From positions 10,688,616 through 10,752,615 of the forward strand of contig HG738139.1 in NCBI GenBank assembly GCA_000499405.2: 64,000 bases of DNA, written 5' to 3'. The translations under genes were made by a program, and so were the position numbers. How positions within the stretch are numbered: position 1 is the first letter of the stretch; every line of letters begins with the position of its first letter. The notes beneath the pieces were generated by a model. It was not told where the DNA came from. It did no database searches and was given only the letters and a program-made list of their open reading frames with translations. Shown piece by piece: positions 1 to 13,120 of the stretch. The DNA comes from Onchocerca volvulus. Its lineage: Eukaryota; Nematoda; Chromadorea; Rhabditida; Onchocercidae.

Positions 1-34
1 TTTTAATACCCACCAGCTAAAACTGAAATCTTAC

Positions 35-863
35 CTGCGACAATGATGTGTTCTGTTTGGTTTGATTACTTTACAATATAAGCAAAATGGTGGGCATTTG
101 ATATCTCCACCTTCTGTTGACATCGTAACACAATGTACCGGTAGATTTACTTCATTAGCCTGAAAAAAATCCAAAAGTGAATTTTTTAGATTTTAGTAAA
201 ATTCCGGTGAAATTCAAAAAAATCTGTTATAAATAGAAAATATTTTTTTTTTGAGTTAATATAAATTAAATAAGTACTTAAATTAAATATTTCAAAATTA
301 TTTCAATCTTTATAATTAAATAAATTTAATATGAATAAAGTTAATTAAATAAGTTAATATGAGGAAAGAAATATTTTTACGGAAAACTATAAGTATCTAA
401 AGTTAATCATTCAAAATAAATAGATGAACAATCAATTAGCAATAATATCGCAAAAAAAGTTCAAAATTGAAATTCCAAATATTTAAAAGCATATTATTTT
501 TCGTTATTGTCTAAACACTAATCTATTCTTAAAAACAATTTTTTTTTTTTCAAATATTAAAAGTTGAAAACAAAAAGTATATTATTTATCAAACATACAT
601 ACCCACTTGACAATTTCTTTCACAAAATTACGTTTTTCAAAAATATCTTTCGGCGGCATAAAGCGTTTTGGAATTTCTGCCGGTGTTATAAGTGTTGTTG
701 AAAATAGCGAACAAATGGCTAATATCCAAATTATTTGAAAAAATATTAACTGAATAATAAGTGCTACAGTACCATACGGGAAAATATGAGCGCAAAATGA
801 GGCCGAAAATAGAATATACCATAAGAGAAATGATAGAACCCAGAAAAAAAGATGATAACGCAT
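35..863 (-). CDS. DHHC-type palmitoyltransferase, N-terminal part (runs off left edge)
   Basis: Two exons are visible, 603-863 and 35-159 (minus), joined in phase 0 by a GTATGT donor and a TTTCAG acceptor. Exon 1 encodes two hydrophobic membrane segments followed by ITPAEIPKRF, the usual TM2-to-zinc-finger linker of this family. Exon 2 encodes the start of the cysteine-rich domain (CPPFCLYCKVIKPNRTHHCR), which matches the C-x2-C...R-x-HHC pattern of DHHC enzymes. The DHHC catalytic tetrad itself would lie in the next exon, outside the window. The family S-acylates cysteines of membrane-associated proteins at Golgi, ER or plasma membrane. The start at 863 is the first in-frame ATG, but an acceptor-like site at about 884 would extend the frame upstream by six codons, so further 5' exons are possible. 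Which DHHC paralogue this is cannot be told from this part. Confidence 0.85.
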
Positions 864-883
864 CGATGGATGATTCAGTTGAA

Positions 884-2639
884 CTGTTCAACCGGTAGCT
901 TTCTTGATTAAGATTACAAATAAACTTACCAGCACAATTTCTCTTATATATTGCGTATAATTCTAATTCAAATGATAATTTATGTCATTGCTTAATCTGT
1001 CCTTCATTTTCGCATTTCATCTATTTCAACAATTGAAGAACTGTTTTGAAATTTAGGATCAAATAAAAAGAGATCCAACAGATGTTATATGTCGTCATAT
1101 AAAAAAACAAATACTATGAATTGAGAGAAAAAGTCGATAATTCTTAGATTGGCTTATAAGAGCGTAAAGATTATGGAATCTTTTTTTTAGGCGAGTAATC
1201 CAAAACAAAAATTTGATAATTGAACATTATGTATTATTATGCAATGTTTGTTGGAACTTAACTATTACTACATCCAAAACTTCTATTGTATATAATATAT
1301 CATTAATCATTATCACGACAGTAATGATATTTTCACTTCGATATTATCGAAGAATATTATCTTTTCTATCAAGCAATAGCACAACTTCAAACGAATATTG
1401 ACATTTCTATATAACATCTCAGAAACCCGCGAACTGCTGTATAATACCTTGGAAATCCTTGATAAATAAGCCATATATGCGCGCTTAGCTCAAGATGTTA
1501 CAAAATTTCTGATTTCATAAATGCAATTTATATTTTTTGCAAAATCGAGTAACCGATTTTGTCATATGAATAACAGAAGTTTGTCTTGTGAGACTATTTG
1601 TCTGTGGATTAATCAGAGAAGTGCTAATTAGAAATTTCGAACTTTCATTCATGAATACTTTAGCTGTAAGATTATAAACAGTCGAAATCTACAAAATTAA
1701 AAAAGAAAATATGAAAAACTTGAAACCAAAACATCCTTTAAAACAACGAAAAAGACAAAGAGAATGACATCCAAAACCGTATCACCACAGTCTAGTTCAT
1801 TTAAATACAACTGTTAGAAAACATATTTGCAAATATAAATATATGTATATCAAGTTATAAATCATATGAAAAAAAACAATAAGAAAGGCAAAGTATTATA
1901 AACGATGAAGCGAAAATCAGCCCGCCGTATTTCCATACATATTTCTTGTTTTTCTGTATTATTATGCTAGCTAATCAATAAAATTATTATTCAAAATTTC
2001 CATTTCAAACGCACAGTATGAAAAATGAGACGAAAGATAGAGTATGCAAAACAGGATGACAGTAGTCTATATATATAAGACTTGTTTAACAACATGAATA
2101 TTCTCTAACCGGATGGAAGAAGAAAAAAAAGAATATATCCAAGAAAAAGCTCGTTACTGGGAAAAATTATGAAAACTTAATAAAGAAAGGCATCAAAGGA
2201 AGAGATCAACTCATTTCTAGGCTGCCACTCCATTCGAAGGATGGAAACTAAAACTTCGATCTTCAATATTCACAGGAATAAGGCACTTCAAAAATGGGAA
2301 AATATTTTAAATATATGAATGCCTTTCTATCAATATCTTTTCCTTCTTATAAAGAGATCAAATAATTGCAGCAAAGTTGCATTCATATATCCCATTCTCA
2401 CGTACCTTCAAAAATTAATTTGTCTGATTTGCATCTTTTAAAAATTTCAAGTCATCTAAATAGATTTTCTAATGAAATTCTACTGATATAACCCAACTTG
2501 AAATTTCTAGTACTACTAATTAGTTAGACTCCTGCTATTTATAAAATAATTAGTAATTTTTCTAAGACCAAACATTTGTATCAAATCGACGCACGCACCC
2601 ATCATAATTTTACAACCTAAATCCATGATAAAACATTAC
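884..2639. other. no confident gene; upstream of the DHHC gene
   Basis: About 1.75 kb of AT-rich sequence. Short open stretches on both strands (for example plus 1213-1401) have no domain features and look random. A minus-strand stretch near 1900-1970 begins after a CAG and could encode KNKKYVWKYGGLIF, but no convincing donor or partner exon was found. Confidence 0.4.
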
Positions 2640-2748
2640 TAGGACTCCGTCCAAGTGTTCAGGCTAAACTAACATAAATCACAGACAGTACTTTGGTATG
2701 ATACAACCAGCTAATATACTAAATGTGAAGCAAAAAGTAATATAATAC

Positions 2749-2829
2749 CTGGATCGAGTGGATTTCATTTGCGATGGTACCATTTGTACCCACATCACAG
2801 ACAAGGTCATCTCCGTAAACAAATTTCAT
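2749..2829 (-). CDS. orphan coding exon starting with ATG
   Basis: An 81-bp stretch opens with ATG, encodes 27 residues (MKFVYGDD...EIHSIQ) and ends in CAG followed by a GTATTA donor, phase 0. Codon use is mixed and unlike the flanking AT-rich noise. A possible continuation is a 24-bp exon at 2640-2663 (PEHLDGVL) between a TTTAG acceptor and a GTAATG donor, also phase 0. It could be the first exon of the DHHC gene, but that exon would need a different phase (one spare base), so another exon would have to lie between. I do not recognise the family. Confidence 0.4.
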
Positions 2830-2879
2830 GGCATTGCCTAATTTTCAGTAGAAAGAAGTAACAAAAGCTAACATACAGA

Positions 2880-3732
2880 AAAACCAGAATTTTTTTTTTT
2901 TTTTTACATCGGAGAATTTATTACTGACTAATTAATACGTTCGGCTTTTCGCAATGCTACTATGTGCACTATTTCTCTCCAATCTTCTTTCAGGGGATGT
3001 TAATGCCAGCATAAAACATAACAAGATGAAATTATCACACATAACAATGGCCAAAAATAATCAGAATTAAATTTAACTCTAGTTATATTGTAAAAATCAA
3101 ATTATAAATTTCAAGAAATCATGTGAAGAAATAATTTCATAACGGTAAGCCCACGTGGATTGAATGAGATCATTTTAAGAGCTAAACATTTCTCTATATA
3201 TATTAGAAGCACACCAGGAGATATTCCTATTAAAATTTAAAAAAGAAAGAAGTTACAAAAAAAATTTACATACCCGAAGCTGCAGAAATGTTTTTGCTTA
3301 GAACGAGGGAAGATATGAAACGAATACAAATTTTTTACAAGTCTATTAAAATCAGTGGAATAGTGAGCGTTTCAAGAATATTTTAATTTAAAAGTTTCCA
3401 AGCTTTTTTTCTCAAATACAAAAGCTTTTAAGAAAAAACCTGAGTAAAGGGAGAAAAAGAGGTTTTTGCAGGAACAGCAAAAGATATACTACTAAAACTC
3501 CTGGAAGCTATGTTTAAATATGTGCGGTCTTTAAATTGCTACGGCTAAAACATCCAGTCAGTAACAGTAATTACTCATGGGACGATGAGAGAAAGGGAGA
3601 GAGAGAGACAGAGAAAAATACAGACTGAAGTAACTTAAGAAAAAAATTACATTTCTTATGAGATTATAAAAAAAAAAAGTGAGTTCGGATAAGCAATGAG
3701 TCAAAGAAATACTTTCCTGTAGACGAATGAGG
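2880..3732. other. 3' flank of the INO80D-like gene; no gene seen
   Basis: AT-rich sequence with oligo-T runs (2889-2905) downstream of the INO80D-like stop codon. It probably holds that gene's 3'UTR. A purine-rich GAGAGA patch lies at 3588-3618. No further coding exon could be supported. Confidence 0.4.
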
Positions 3733-4508
3733 TTAGCTTCGCAGCTGATGCGATGTTGCTGACGATGAGAATTCGCAGAACGATACTCCATCGTTAGCTA
3801 GACTTAATGGCTGCGGTACCGAAACGGCGGATACACTGCTCGACTGCGATGATGATGATAAATCGACGCCTTCAGAAATGAGAAATTGCTCTACGTCAAG
3901 CCAATTATGCCCACCAGAAATTTCATTAAATTCTGTTGGTAGTTGCAAAAATTCATCTTTCACACCATCTGAAATTATAGGATCTGGAAATTTTTTTTTT
4001 TTTCTTTAAATTAAAACTGGAAATCCTTCCATTTGAACTTAATGGCTGCAACAATATAAATTCTATAAAATTCATCTAGCGCCGCTCTCTAAAAATTTAT
4101 TTTCCATTAATATCACTCAGTTATAATATTCGAAAACAGAGAACTACTTTGTTTAAAGCGAATAAATATTTTCAGTTATCGATATTCTCAGCTCAGTTCC
4201 ATGTAGTAAACATGAAATTCAGATATAGATGAGCAATTTTAAAGTTCAAAAAAAAAAAAAAAAAAATTGGAAATGAAATAATAAAAAAAAAACTTTACCT
4301 GAAAATGGCTGGTCGTGTAAAATATCAGTATTTTCGCCATCAGTAACGTTGAAATTTGCCAACATATCATTTATCTCTCTACCATCAAAATTAAATTCTA
4401 GATCTTTAGCAAATGAAGCCAAATATACGTCCGATTCATTGCCGCTTGAAGCCGATCCCACTGAAAGAAAGCATTTAAAAAAGAAATTCCAAGAGAAAAT
4501 ATATACTG

Positions 4509-4539
<31 letters not shown>

Positions 4540-7500
4540 TATTAAAAAACACAACAGCATTAATGAAGTTTAATAACAGATTTGAATCCTCCATTGCAAA
4601 ACTTTCAAAACAAAGTTGGTTTTCGCAAGATGATAATAAAAAACCTTCAGAATTTAAGGATGAATTCCATTTCGCAAAAAAACTTACTTTCAAGTTCGCA
4701 GAACTCACCCACACCAACAGAATTTAATCGATCTGCTCCAGTATCCTGCGATTGATAACGCGAATGCTGAATATTCATACGAATATCGTCCTCATATTGC
4801 TGCATGCGCTGCTGCTGCACGTAACATATTGGCGTTTGTTGTTTCCAAGACTGATGAGCATTTTCTCGAGCTAATCCTTCTTCGACCTTTTTCTTTTTTC
4901 TTAGTTCATAATGATAAACGCACAATTCTAAAAATTTAAACTATTAAGTTCAAGTGGGGAAAGGAAAAACTGTAATTTAATGGATCACTTCTCTATTTAT
5001 TTTCATATTTTTTCAGCTAATTATTCTCAACTTCAAATAATAAATATAACATACTCAAAGTTTTTGGCGCATCAACGCAAAGAACGGGTTGTGAGCAACA
5101 CGGTTCAGCACAATAGATAAATAATTTTTGATTCAAATTATAAGAAATATGTTGAGCGCAGTGATTGGAAAACGGGAGACAGTTATTCGTGCATTGGACG
5201 GGAGGTGAACCACCTTTCAAGATCATAATGGTGCATCTAAAAAAGAAAAAAGTATTTGAAAAAAGATTATCTTTAACAAGAGAGAAGTTCCCAAAACTGT
5301 CCCAGTAATATTATTTTTGATGTTGGAAATCAGAAGTAAAAGTCAGTTGTAAAAATATCATCCTCTACCAAGCACAAAATCCGGAGGGAACAATAAGCTA
5401 CAACAGATTTTGAGAAATGATTCCAAATCCCTATCTCTTTATCGTTAAAAAAAAATCATAAAAACTGACTCGTAACGTTATTTTACGATAAAAAAAATGA
5501 TTTCAACTTATCACCTCTTAATTATAAAAATCAAAATTTTCATTCCGATTATATAAGAAAAAAGTGAACTTTTTCTGATTGAACATAGCACTTGCGGCAT
5601 TCCCATAATTAGATGCACGATCAGCTAATGCTGCGCTGACACTATTCGGATATTGTTTGCAAGCATGCATTATTGGAGCATTTGTAACAGCTTCTTTCAT
5701 CAATGCGTTCTTGTCTAATCTTCAAAAATAACGAAGAATAAGAATTGTAGATAGAAATCATTTCAGTACCAAAAATGAAAAGATTTCAGAATTAAAATAA
5801 AACAATAACTTATATCGCATGATTACAGATGCATACGTTACCACAACTTTTCTGATTAAGCATAAAAATATCCAAAAATCATATTAAGTTTTCCTATATT
5901 TTTACAGTATTCCTTCACAAAAAAAAAATTTCTGTGATACCTGATCTGTTTTTTTACTAAATAGACTTGTAGTGCTCCCTGAGGCGATGGATCTGAAACA
6001 GCATTACATGCCATTTCCGACCATCTAAGATCAAGGTAATCATTTTCTTCATCTTCATCATCCGATGGTTCAAGTCCTGCAAAACCTTCATTAATTAGGT
6101 ACCGACCTCCTCTACTTTTTCCTGTTTTTAGTTTGCATCTCGTTCTTCTAAGAAGAAAACTTATTCACAAAATCTTATTACGATTTTGTGCATCAACCAG
6201 CTTTTGATAACCCAAATTTAAATACAGGATAGGACTGACCACGAGGAAAAAGATCAGTTCGATCGAAATCCTGATCCTCTAAAACTCTGCACATTTGATC
6301 AACTTGAGGTATTTTCCGGTAAACTCCCGTCATCTTCATTCGTCTGCGCTTCTGTTTCAGTTGTATAACTTTCGGCTGAAGCAGCAGAATTTCCAAAATT
6401 AGAACATAAATGTTTGTTTATTCTGATAGAATTCTATTTCGTGAAAGAAACCATCTAATTTTTGGACTGATTTAGTTTAAGAGTTGAATAGTACTAAAAC
6501 AGCAATTAGAAATATCTATAAAGTCATACAAATGATTAGTAGTTAACAATAAGATTTTCAAAATATAAATTAGACTTATTTTTGCTTTGCTCCATCTAAA
6601 ACTTTATCGTTTTTTCCTTTCTTAAACTATTCGGATGATTTCGTATTCTCGATTGCGATTCAAGAAAGTTTCCAGAAACTATTTCAAAATAATCATAAAC
6701 TTCATAAGCTGTATCGTCTTTTCTTCAGGAAAAAAAAAAAAAAAAATGAACATTTAACCTTTTGCGGTACGTCGTTTTTTTCTTGTCTGATGACTGATTT
6801 AATTTTATCATCTTCGGGTATCTTATAAAAACGTGGGGGTTCCGGATGCGAAGTAAGTCGAGGCGCTGTAGAGGGCAACAAATTACGAGGTTCAGAAACT
6901 AAGAATGACGATGGAATGATATTTTTTGCAAAACTCGGTCGTACTGGAGCACCCGCTAATGATGATACAACGTTTTGTCCTGTTGTAGATGCTGGTGCCT
7001 GTAAATGATTTAAATTTAATATTTGTTATTATTTTTACGAAATTTCGCCCACTGCAAATTTACAACAACTAATGAGATTTTTAAAATTATTATTAAAAAC
7101 CATCGAATCACAAATACAATGCGATTGCATTGCAAGCTCAGAAAAGAACGCTTATTGGAGATTACCTACAGTACTTCTCATTTGTTCATTCTAGTTAAAC
7201 TATCCATCATAATAACCATAAATATAAATTTTTTATTTAATTCTTCTGAAATCTAAATAAACCTGAAGAAGTTTAGCGGCGAGTTGCGGGTGTTGCTTGC
7301 TAAGATTGGCGGTTACACGTTGTTTCACAATTGTCGGTTGGGGACATGGAATTTGTACACCGTCACGCGTTTTTATAATGCCTGGTGGAAGAGCTTGAGA
7401 AGCCGTGCGTGAATACAGCTGAGGTAGATTTCGACGAACCTGGAATCGAATTGTCTACATATAATTCCAGTCTTAAAATAAAATACCGAAAAAACAATTA

Positions 7501-8463
7501 TCTAGTATTTAACATACAAACATTATCACCTGTTATATCATTCCATGCTTTACTTTTGCTTCTACCAGAGTATCCATTCAAATACTTTGTTTTAGTTTAA
7601 AAAAATATGAATCGAAAACAGGGACTAGGCCAGAGCATGAGCACAACCGATTAATATCGAATAAAAACAAATTTGAGGCCAAAATTTAACCCATACCTAT
7701 TCAAAAGCTGGAAATGCGTTTTTAGGCAACATATAGAGCACACCAGCAAAACAGCCCAATTAATAAAAGAAAACTTATAAAGATTTTATTAATGCAATTC
7801 AAATGTTTGTTTTTCACTAAAATCAAAATTAACAGATTTACCACTTGACTAGTTGTTGCTTGCACAGGACATTCATATATTGATCGTACTCCGCCATAAG
7901 ACGACGTAACAGGAAGAGGCATAATAGTCTTATGTACAGGTAATTTCGGTAGCCCAGTATATTCATCATCTTCAATTGATATACCATCATCGTAAGCTGC
8001 TGTAATTTCATTCCTTGATTTTGTTGCCACGGTAACTATACTTCCTTCCATAGGTAAAGTATTAGCTACTGATGTTTTCGAGAAGTGATACACCATACGT
8101 TTGTTAGTAACTGAATCAACAGATATCACGGCACTGTTCAGGACATTATTGTAGACGACACCATCATTCCTTATACAAGTCTGTTCCATTGAGCGAGACG
8201 TACCTTTAGCAAATTTAAGTGAAAATCAAATTTTGATTTATTCATGTCATCATAAAACATTATTCCTGAATGAAGCTACCGTGTTACTCTTAAGTACCAT
8301 CGAATCTTGATTTTTCAACAGAATAATTACAACCTATGCGGTGCTCAGACTAATACAGACTTCATCGTTCATATCGTACAATATCATTTCAGCAAAATTG
8401 TTAACTTAATTATCATATGACAGAGCACATCGACAAGACTATATTGATTGACTACTGATTTTC

Positions 8464-8510
<47 letters not shown>

Positions 8511-11500
8511 GTGAGGAATGCAATGTAAAACATCACACTCACGTGTTCAAAATTTCAAAACAAAACAGCACATACAATTTATTTCTTCGTACGTATCCAC
8601 TAATGCTGGTGACAATGTAGATGCAAGATTCGACTTCCCAATAATCTCTGGTCTGTTCCAAACAGTGTTGCTACAGGAAGAGGAAAGTTCTGTACTTTCA
8701 ACAATCACTGCACCAGTTTTCGCTTTCTTTTTTCTTGGTTCCATTAATCCGTTCATAATCAAATGCGTACTACAGTAAATTGTTCCTTTATCTTTTCGTA
8801 TCGCATTCGTACATAGCAAATTGGTATCTCTTTTACCTAAAAGCTAATTGTATATTGAAATAACACATCTTAAACAAAAATTCATTTATATATAAGTCTC
8901 TTGAAGTCCTCATTTCTTAACAGCCCATGTCGAATTTTCCAAATGAAAAATAAAAAAAAAAAAAAAAAAAAAACGCACTTTTTGGTTTACGTTGATGTTG
9001 ACATTGTATATAAGGTGCTTCTGGATCCAAGAGTATATGACGAATACAGTAGCGATAATTTACAATAGCTCGTTGTCGACACTGAAATTGATCTAATAAT
9101 AAAATAACAGAAAATGGGATTTTTCTGAGAAATCACAGAAACCCATAAAATGGATTCAGTAAAAAATATATGAAAAAGACACCTGTCCTTTTTCTGGATC
9201 AATCTGTTCACAAAGATGAGATGCTGTAGTTGACTTTTCCTTTCGTCTTTTAGCGACTAATGGTGAAAATGCAGTAGCATCTACTTCAGCTGATGAAGTT
9301 GACGCACATGGCGTAAGGTAGATGTTATCCGGCCCAGTAGGAGCAGCAACTAAACTGGTTAGTTCTTCTTTGACTGATGAATGCGATGCAATTTCTAAAA
9401 TTAATTAATTATGTATTCAAAAGATGTTATGTGGAATTATCCTAGAGTAAAGCAAAAGACCTAGAAAAAAGGAGAATTTGGAATAATTCTTAGTGTAAAT
9501 ATAGCGAGTTTCATCTGATTATAATATTTTGATCTAGAAAAAATATTTCTTTTATTAAAATTAACAATTATAATTCTTTCTTTTCGAACCATTTAGAACT
9601 TTAAGAAATTTTTCGGTATTGTATTCAACTTTAATATCATAACATATTGCTTTCAAGATACATGATATCACCACAAATATTTTCTAAGTTTGGAAAAACA
9701 ACATATTTACTGACTATTTTGCTCATCCGACGAAGCAGGAGGTGTATCGTCTGGAGATTTTATATAATTGTTCATGATGCCATGTGGTAATTTTGTTTGT
9801 AATTCGAGTTGTATAGGTGAGCAAGCAGTATCGCAAAATGGACTAGCATCCACAGTCGAACTACATACTTCATTCACTTGCTCACACAGCTCGTTTCTAC
9901 CCTGAAATTCATACGGAAAATTGATCATATCGAAATCTCAGATAATCACAGGACGTCACGATATCACGATGATTCTTATCAAGATATAATTCGATTACTG
10001 AGACGAAGTTTATTGGATTACAGAAGTTTTACCTAGTTGAATCAATTATATGGCTGAATGCCTCTTGATGCATCAGTTTATTACATCCGATTTATAATAT
10101 AGAGCAAAATGAATTCCTGTCTTTTAAGAAGGAATAAGATTTAGGACATATGTTTCATTACACCATCGGCAATTCATTACGATTCTACGATTATTCTCAT
10201 AAAATATAAGTCAATCTAAATTCCTAAAATGAATGTCATTGAATCCATGTAAATACAAAGACAAACAACAAAATATGATAAATATATTTTTTTTAATTTA
10301 TATGTTTTATTAGATTTTTTTTACTATATTTCATATGTCAAATGTATGAATGGAACTAAAGAATCATCCTAGGATAGCGTAAAACTATGAGACAAAGTAA
10401 GAGGTCACGAAAATGCTCTCACAAGAAAGTTCAAGAGAAAAATTTCTCAAACTTCCTTCTAAGAGTGATCTATCAAAACAATGAACACTTCGCTTATGAG
10501 TTCAAAAAGTTAGCGAAGCCGTCAAGCTATCTCTTCCAAACAAAGAAAAAAAAAAGAATAAAAAAGAAAAAATTGAAGTGTTAGTTTAACAGAAGAGCAA
10601 ATGAAAAGAGGAGACTATAACAAGCAAAATAATGAATATACTAAACCATTAGTAATCTACACTAATCTCTAGAACTTTAGTTGTTTAACAATTGAAATTT
10701 TAAAATCCGCATAAGGCGGACCAAAATGCTCACCAAAAGTGCAGTACTGCTCTCGACAGAGCTATCACAGATAGGTGATTCTTTGGTACTATTAGCAGGT
10801 TCCATCACTGTAAATGGAGATACTGAGTGGAATGACTGAGCAGTACTTGTTGTAGATGCAGGTGGAATGTGTGGTATCAGTGAACTGTCCACTTCATCAT
10901 TTTCTACCGGCATAACCGACGATGAAAGATGAGTGGAAACAGCTTCTTCTACAACTTTCGAGAAATTCGTTGCAGCGGCCAAAGTTTTCTGATCAATTTT
11001 CAGATCCAACTTCATGCTTACACCACGAAAGCTAACACTTGCTGGAACAACGGTATAACCTGAAAAGTGCTAATTCTTGAATACCGTCTAATCGATTTTC
11101 TAAATAAGATAAAATTTTGGTGAAATTTAGTTTTTTCCGTCCCATTTTAATAGCTTTTCGAAATATTCAAAGTGAAACTTTATTAAATTCAAAATTTTCG
11201 AATTTTGCAATTTACAAGGAAATTATATAGGTAAAAGAAAATTCGCCTTGGTTAACATAATTATGTTTAGCTAAAACTATCAGTAATATAATGCATTTCA
11301 TTTGACAGGTATGCCAACTAAATATAAATTAATAGTTGTATTTTTATCAAATTTATCGAATATTCAAATCCCCAAACTTTATACAAATAATCTGTAGGAT
11401 TTTTTCATGTTGAATAACTAATAAGGAAACCAAAAATTTTCAACTAATAATTGAGGGAGACAAAACAATTTCTAGACAATTTTCACTAGTTGTTTGCTTA

Positions 11501-11824
11501 TCAAACATACCATTTAGACATGAAATTATAAAAAACAAAAAATTAACGAAAGTAATCATTGTTGCTCAGTATGTAAATTAATAATACAGTGATAAATCTG
11601 ATAACGAAAATTATACCCTTTTCGTCTTTCTGTACGCCATCTGTAGATGACGCATGATAATCTTCCACATGATAATCATGAGACTGTTGTTCTTGCTGTT
11701 GTTGTTGCTGCGGTTGTTGTAACAGCTGTTGTTGCTGTGGTAGCTGCTGCTGTTGCTGCTGCAGGAGCTGCTGCTGTTGCTGCTTGTAAGAAGTATCAGA
11801 AATAATAGTTGCTTGATCAGTCAT
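3733..11824 (-). CDS. INO80D: INO80D-like chromatin protein with two C3Hc3H zinc fingers
   Basis: Sixteen exons (minus): 11617-11824, 10734-11059, 9715-9901, 9183-9394, 8979-9081, 8576-8836, 7842-8203, 7263-7439, 6759-6998, 6212-6375, 5941-6147, 5570-5719, 5055-5236, 4688-4927, 4299-4460, 3733-3983. All phases agree and give about 1143 aa (human INO80D is about 1000). Residues 18-50 are glutamine-rich. The first C3Hc3H finger lies near 300-375 ([20 protein letters not shown], later CSTHL), followed by MEPRKKKAK. The second lies near 865-935 ([16 protein letters not shown], then [12 protein letters not shown]). The stretch [10 protein letters not shown] and later LRWSEM resemble the DTDLFP/DWSEE region of vertebrate INO80D, which favours INO80D over the related KANSL2. 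The acidic C-terminal tail also fits. Expected role: nuclear accessory subunit of the INO80 nucleosome remodeller. The exon ending at 9715 needs a GTCAGT donor; the better-looking GTAAAT five bases on breaks the frame. Confidence 0.82.
4574..4645 (-). other. possible extra or alternative exon of the INO80D-like gene
   Basis: Between the exons at 4688 and 4460 the minus strand stays open for about 80 codons, with coding-like text ([18 protein letters not shown]). An acceptor-like GAAG at 4643-4646 would join in phase, but no donor restoring phase 1 is obvious, and direct joining of the flanking exons is already in frame. Confidence 0.2.
8465..8509 (+). repeat. 45-nt poly(A) tract in intron
   Basis: An uninterrupted run of 45 A (poly-T in the sense of the minus-strand gene) lies inside the intron between INO80D-like exons 8576-8836 and 7842-8203, not directly at the acceptor. 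Confidence 0.9.
11684..11782 (-). repeat. glutamine-rich (CAG/CAA) tract in INO80D-like exon 1
   Basis: Thirty-three codons, mostly Q with interspersed L and P, use mixed CAG and CAA codons. It is a coding microsatellite at residues 15-47 of the predicted protein and is likely length-variable between strains. Confidence 0.85.
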
Positions 11825-13070
11825 TACCAATCAACGAGTGATTAGTAAAGAAAAATGAAATAATATATTGCAAAACAACAGGAAATATGTACCATTCACT
11901 CGAATAAATATCTTTTTATATATTTATCATTCCTGAAAATTGATTCATTTCATTAATATATTTTGATAAATAACTTACATATCTATTTTAGAATCGATTC
12001 GAGTTCTTCTATCAGAATCGCCCAAATCATTCGGTTATTCAAGTTGATAGAAAATTAAAAATATATCTTGAGGTAACTAATCGGACTAACTAATTAGATA
12101 ATTAAAACGATGCATATTTGTGAATGTATAATGGCAATTAACAGGAACCGAATGAAAACATGCAGAAGTAATGGACTATTTAGCAGATGAATGTTTTAAG
12201 TGGAATTATCGTTATACATGACAATTAGCATCATTAGTCTTTTCTTGGGATGAATATCAATAAGAAGCGAAGTCAACGAAGAATATAGTATAAGGAGCAT
12301 TCTTACATAAAATCAAATTGTTAGCGTATAAAGCATACTGTATATGATAATATATCATTACTGCATTCATCAAATAGAGAAATATAATCAAATATATTTA
12401 TGGTAAGTTTGTATTTATTCATCAAAAGCATATTATAATAAACTGATAACCTGAAATAAAACCAACAGATAACATCAAAATGTAGCATGTCTATGATAAA
12501 ATCCATTTGACACTTCGTCATCTTCAATTCATCATTTTTTTTTTTTTTTTTTTTTTAAAGTAATAAACTCAAAATAAAAACCGGAAATAAAATTTAGTGT
12601 TTATTTTCTGAAACGATCAACATTCATATTTTGAGATGAAATAATACCTCTTTTTCGAAACAAACAACATTTCTTTCTTTTCTTCACGATAAACAAATAT
12701 GTCCCGAAATGAGAAGTACTTGATTAAGCAAAACAAATTCTAGCAACTAAGTATGTATACAATAAACAAATTATTCATCAAAATTCTTCAAAATTTAAAG
12801 ATGATAACAAGGGAAAATCATTCCCAGTCTCCCGACCAACACTTCCCACTTGGCCAACACCTCCAACTTGGCTAGCAATAAAATCATCATGCACACGCGA
12901 AAAAAAAAACGAAGCCAATTTCAGGATCAATAATTGCTATTTGCTAGTCAGGTGCGTCTGGCATTCGGCCAAACCAAACCATTCTTGCACTACGGTATCA
13001 CTCATTACTCAGATTACGGTATTCCTCAATTATTGCAGCTCTGCAGTCCTTCTCGATTGATTTCTTCTCG
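11825..13070. other. 5' flank of the INO80D-like gene; no gene seen
   Basis: AT-rich sequence with an oligo-T run at 12535-12556. No coding exon could be supported on either strand. It probably holds the 5'UTR and proximal upstream sequence of the INO80D-like gene. Confidence 0.4.
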
Positions 13071-13120
13071 GTCTACGTGGTGCACGATACAATTTACGTG
13101 TGGTGCACGTGCGAGACGTG
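13071..13120. promoter_or_regulatory. cluster of ACGTG / E-box motifs, candidate divergent promoter
   Basis: Four ACGTG cores occur in 46 bp (13075, 13096, 13107, 13116), one of them a full CACGTG palindrome at 13106-13111. GGTGCACG occurs twice. The patch lies in the most GC-rich part (about 12940-13130) of a long AT-rich intergenic region between divergently transcribed genes. CACGTG is the classic bHLH E-box. Promoter function is inferred from position and composition only. Confidence 0.4.

Noticed and set aside
637..891. Minus ORF of 84 codons overlapping the DHHC exon
   Set aside because: It is a shadow in another frame of the exon 603-863, whose own frame carries the family motifs and joins in phase to the zinc-finger exon.
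8518..8778. Plus ORF of 86 codons
   Set aside because: It is antisense to the exon 8576-8836, whose minus frame encodes the [10 protein letters not shown]...CSTHL part of the zinc finger.
3733..11824. KANSL2 as identity of the two-zinc-finger gene
   Set aside because: KANSL2 shares the C3Hc3H fingers, but the DLFP...WSE block between the fingers and the MEPRKKK segment after finger 1 fit INO80D better. KANSL2 remains the main alternative.
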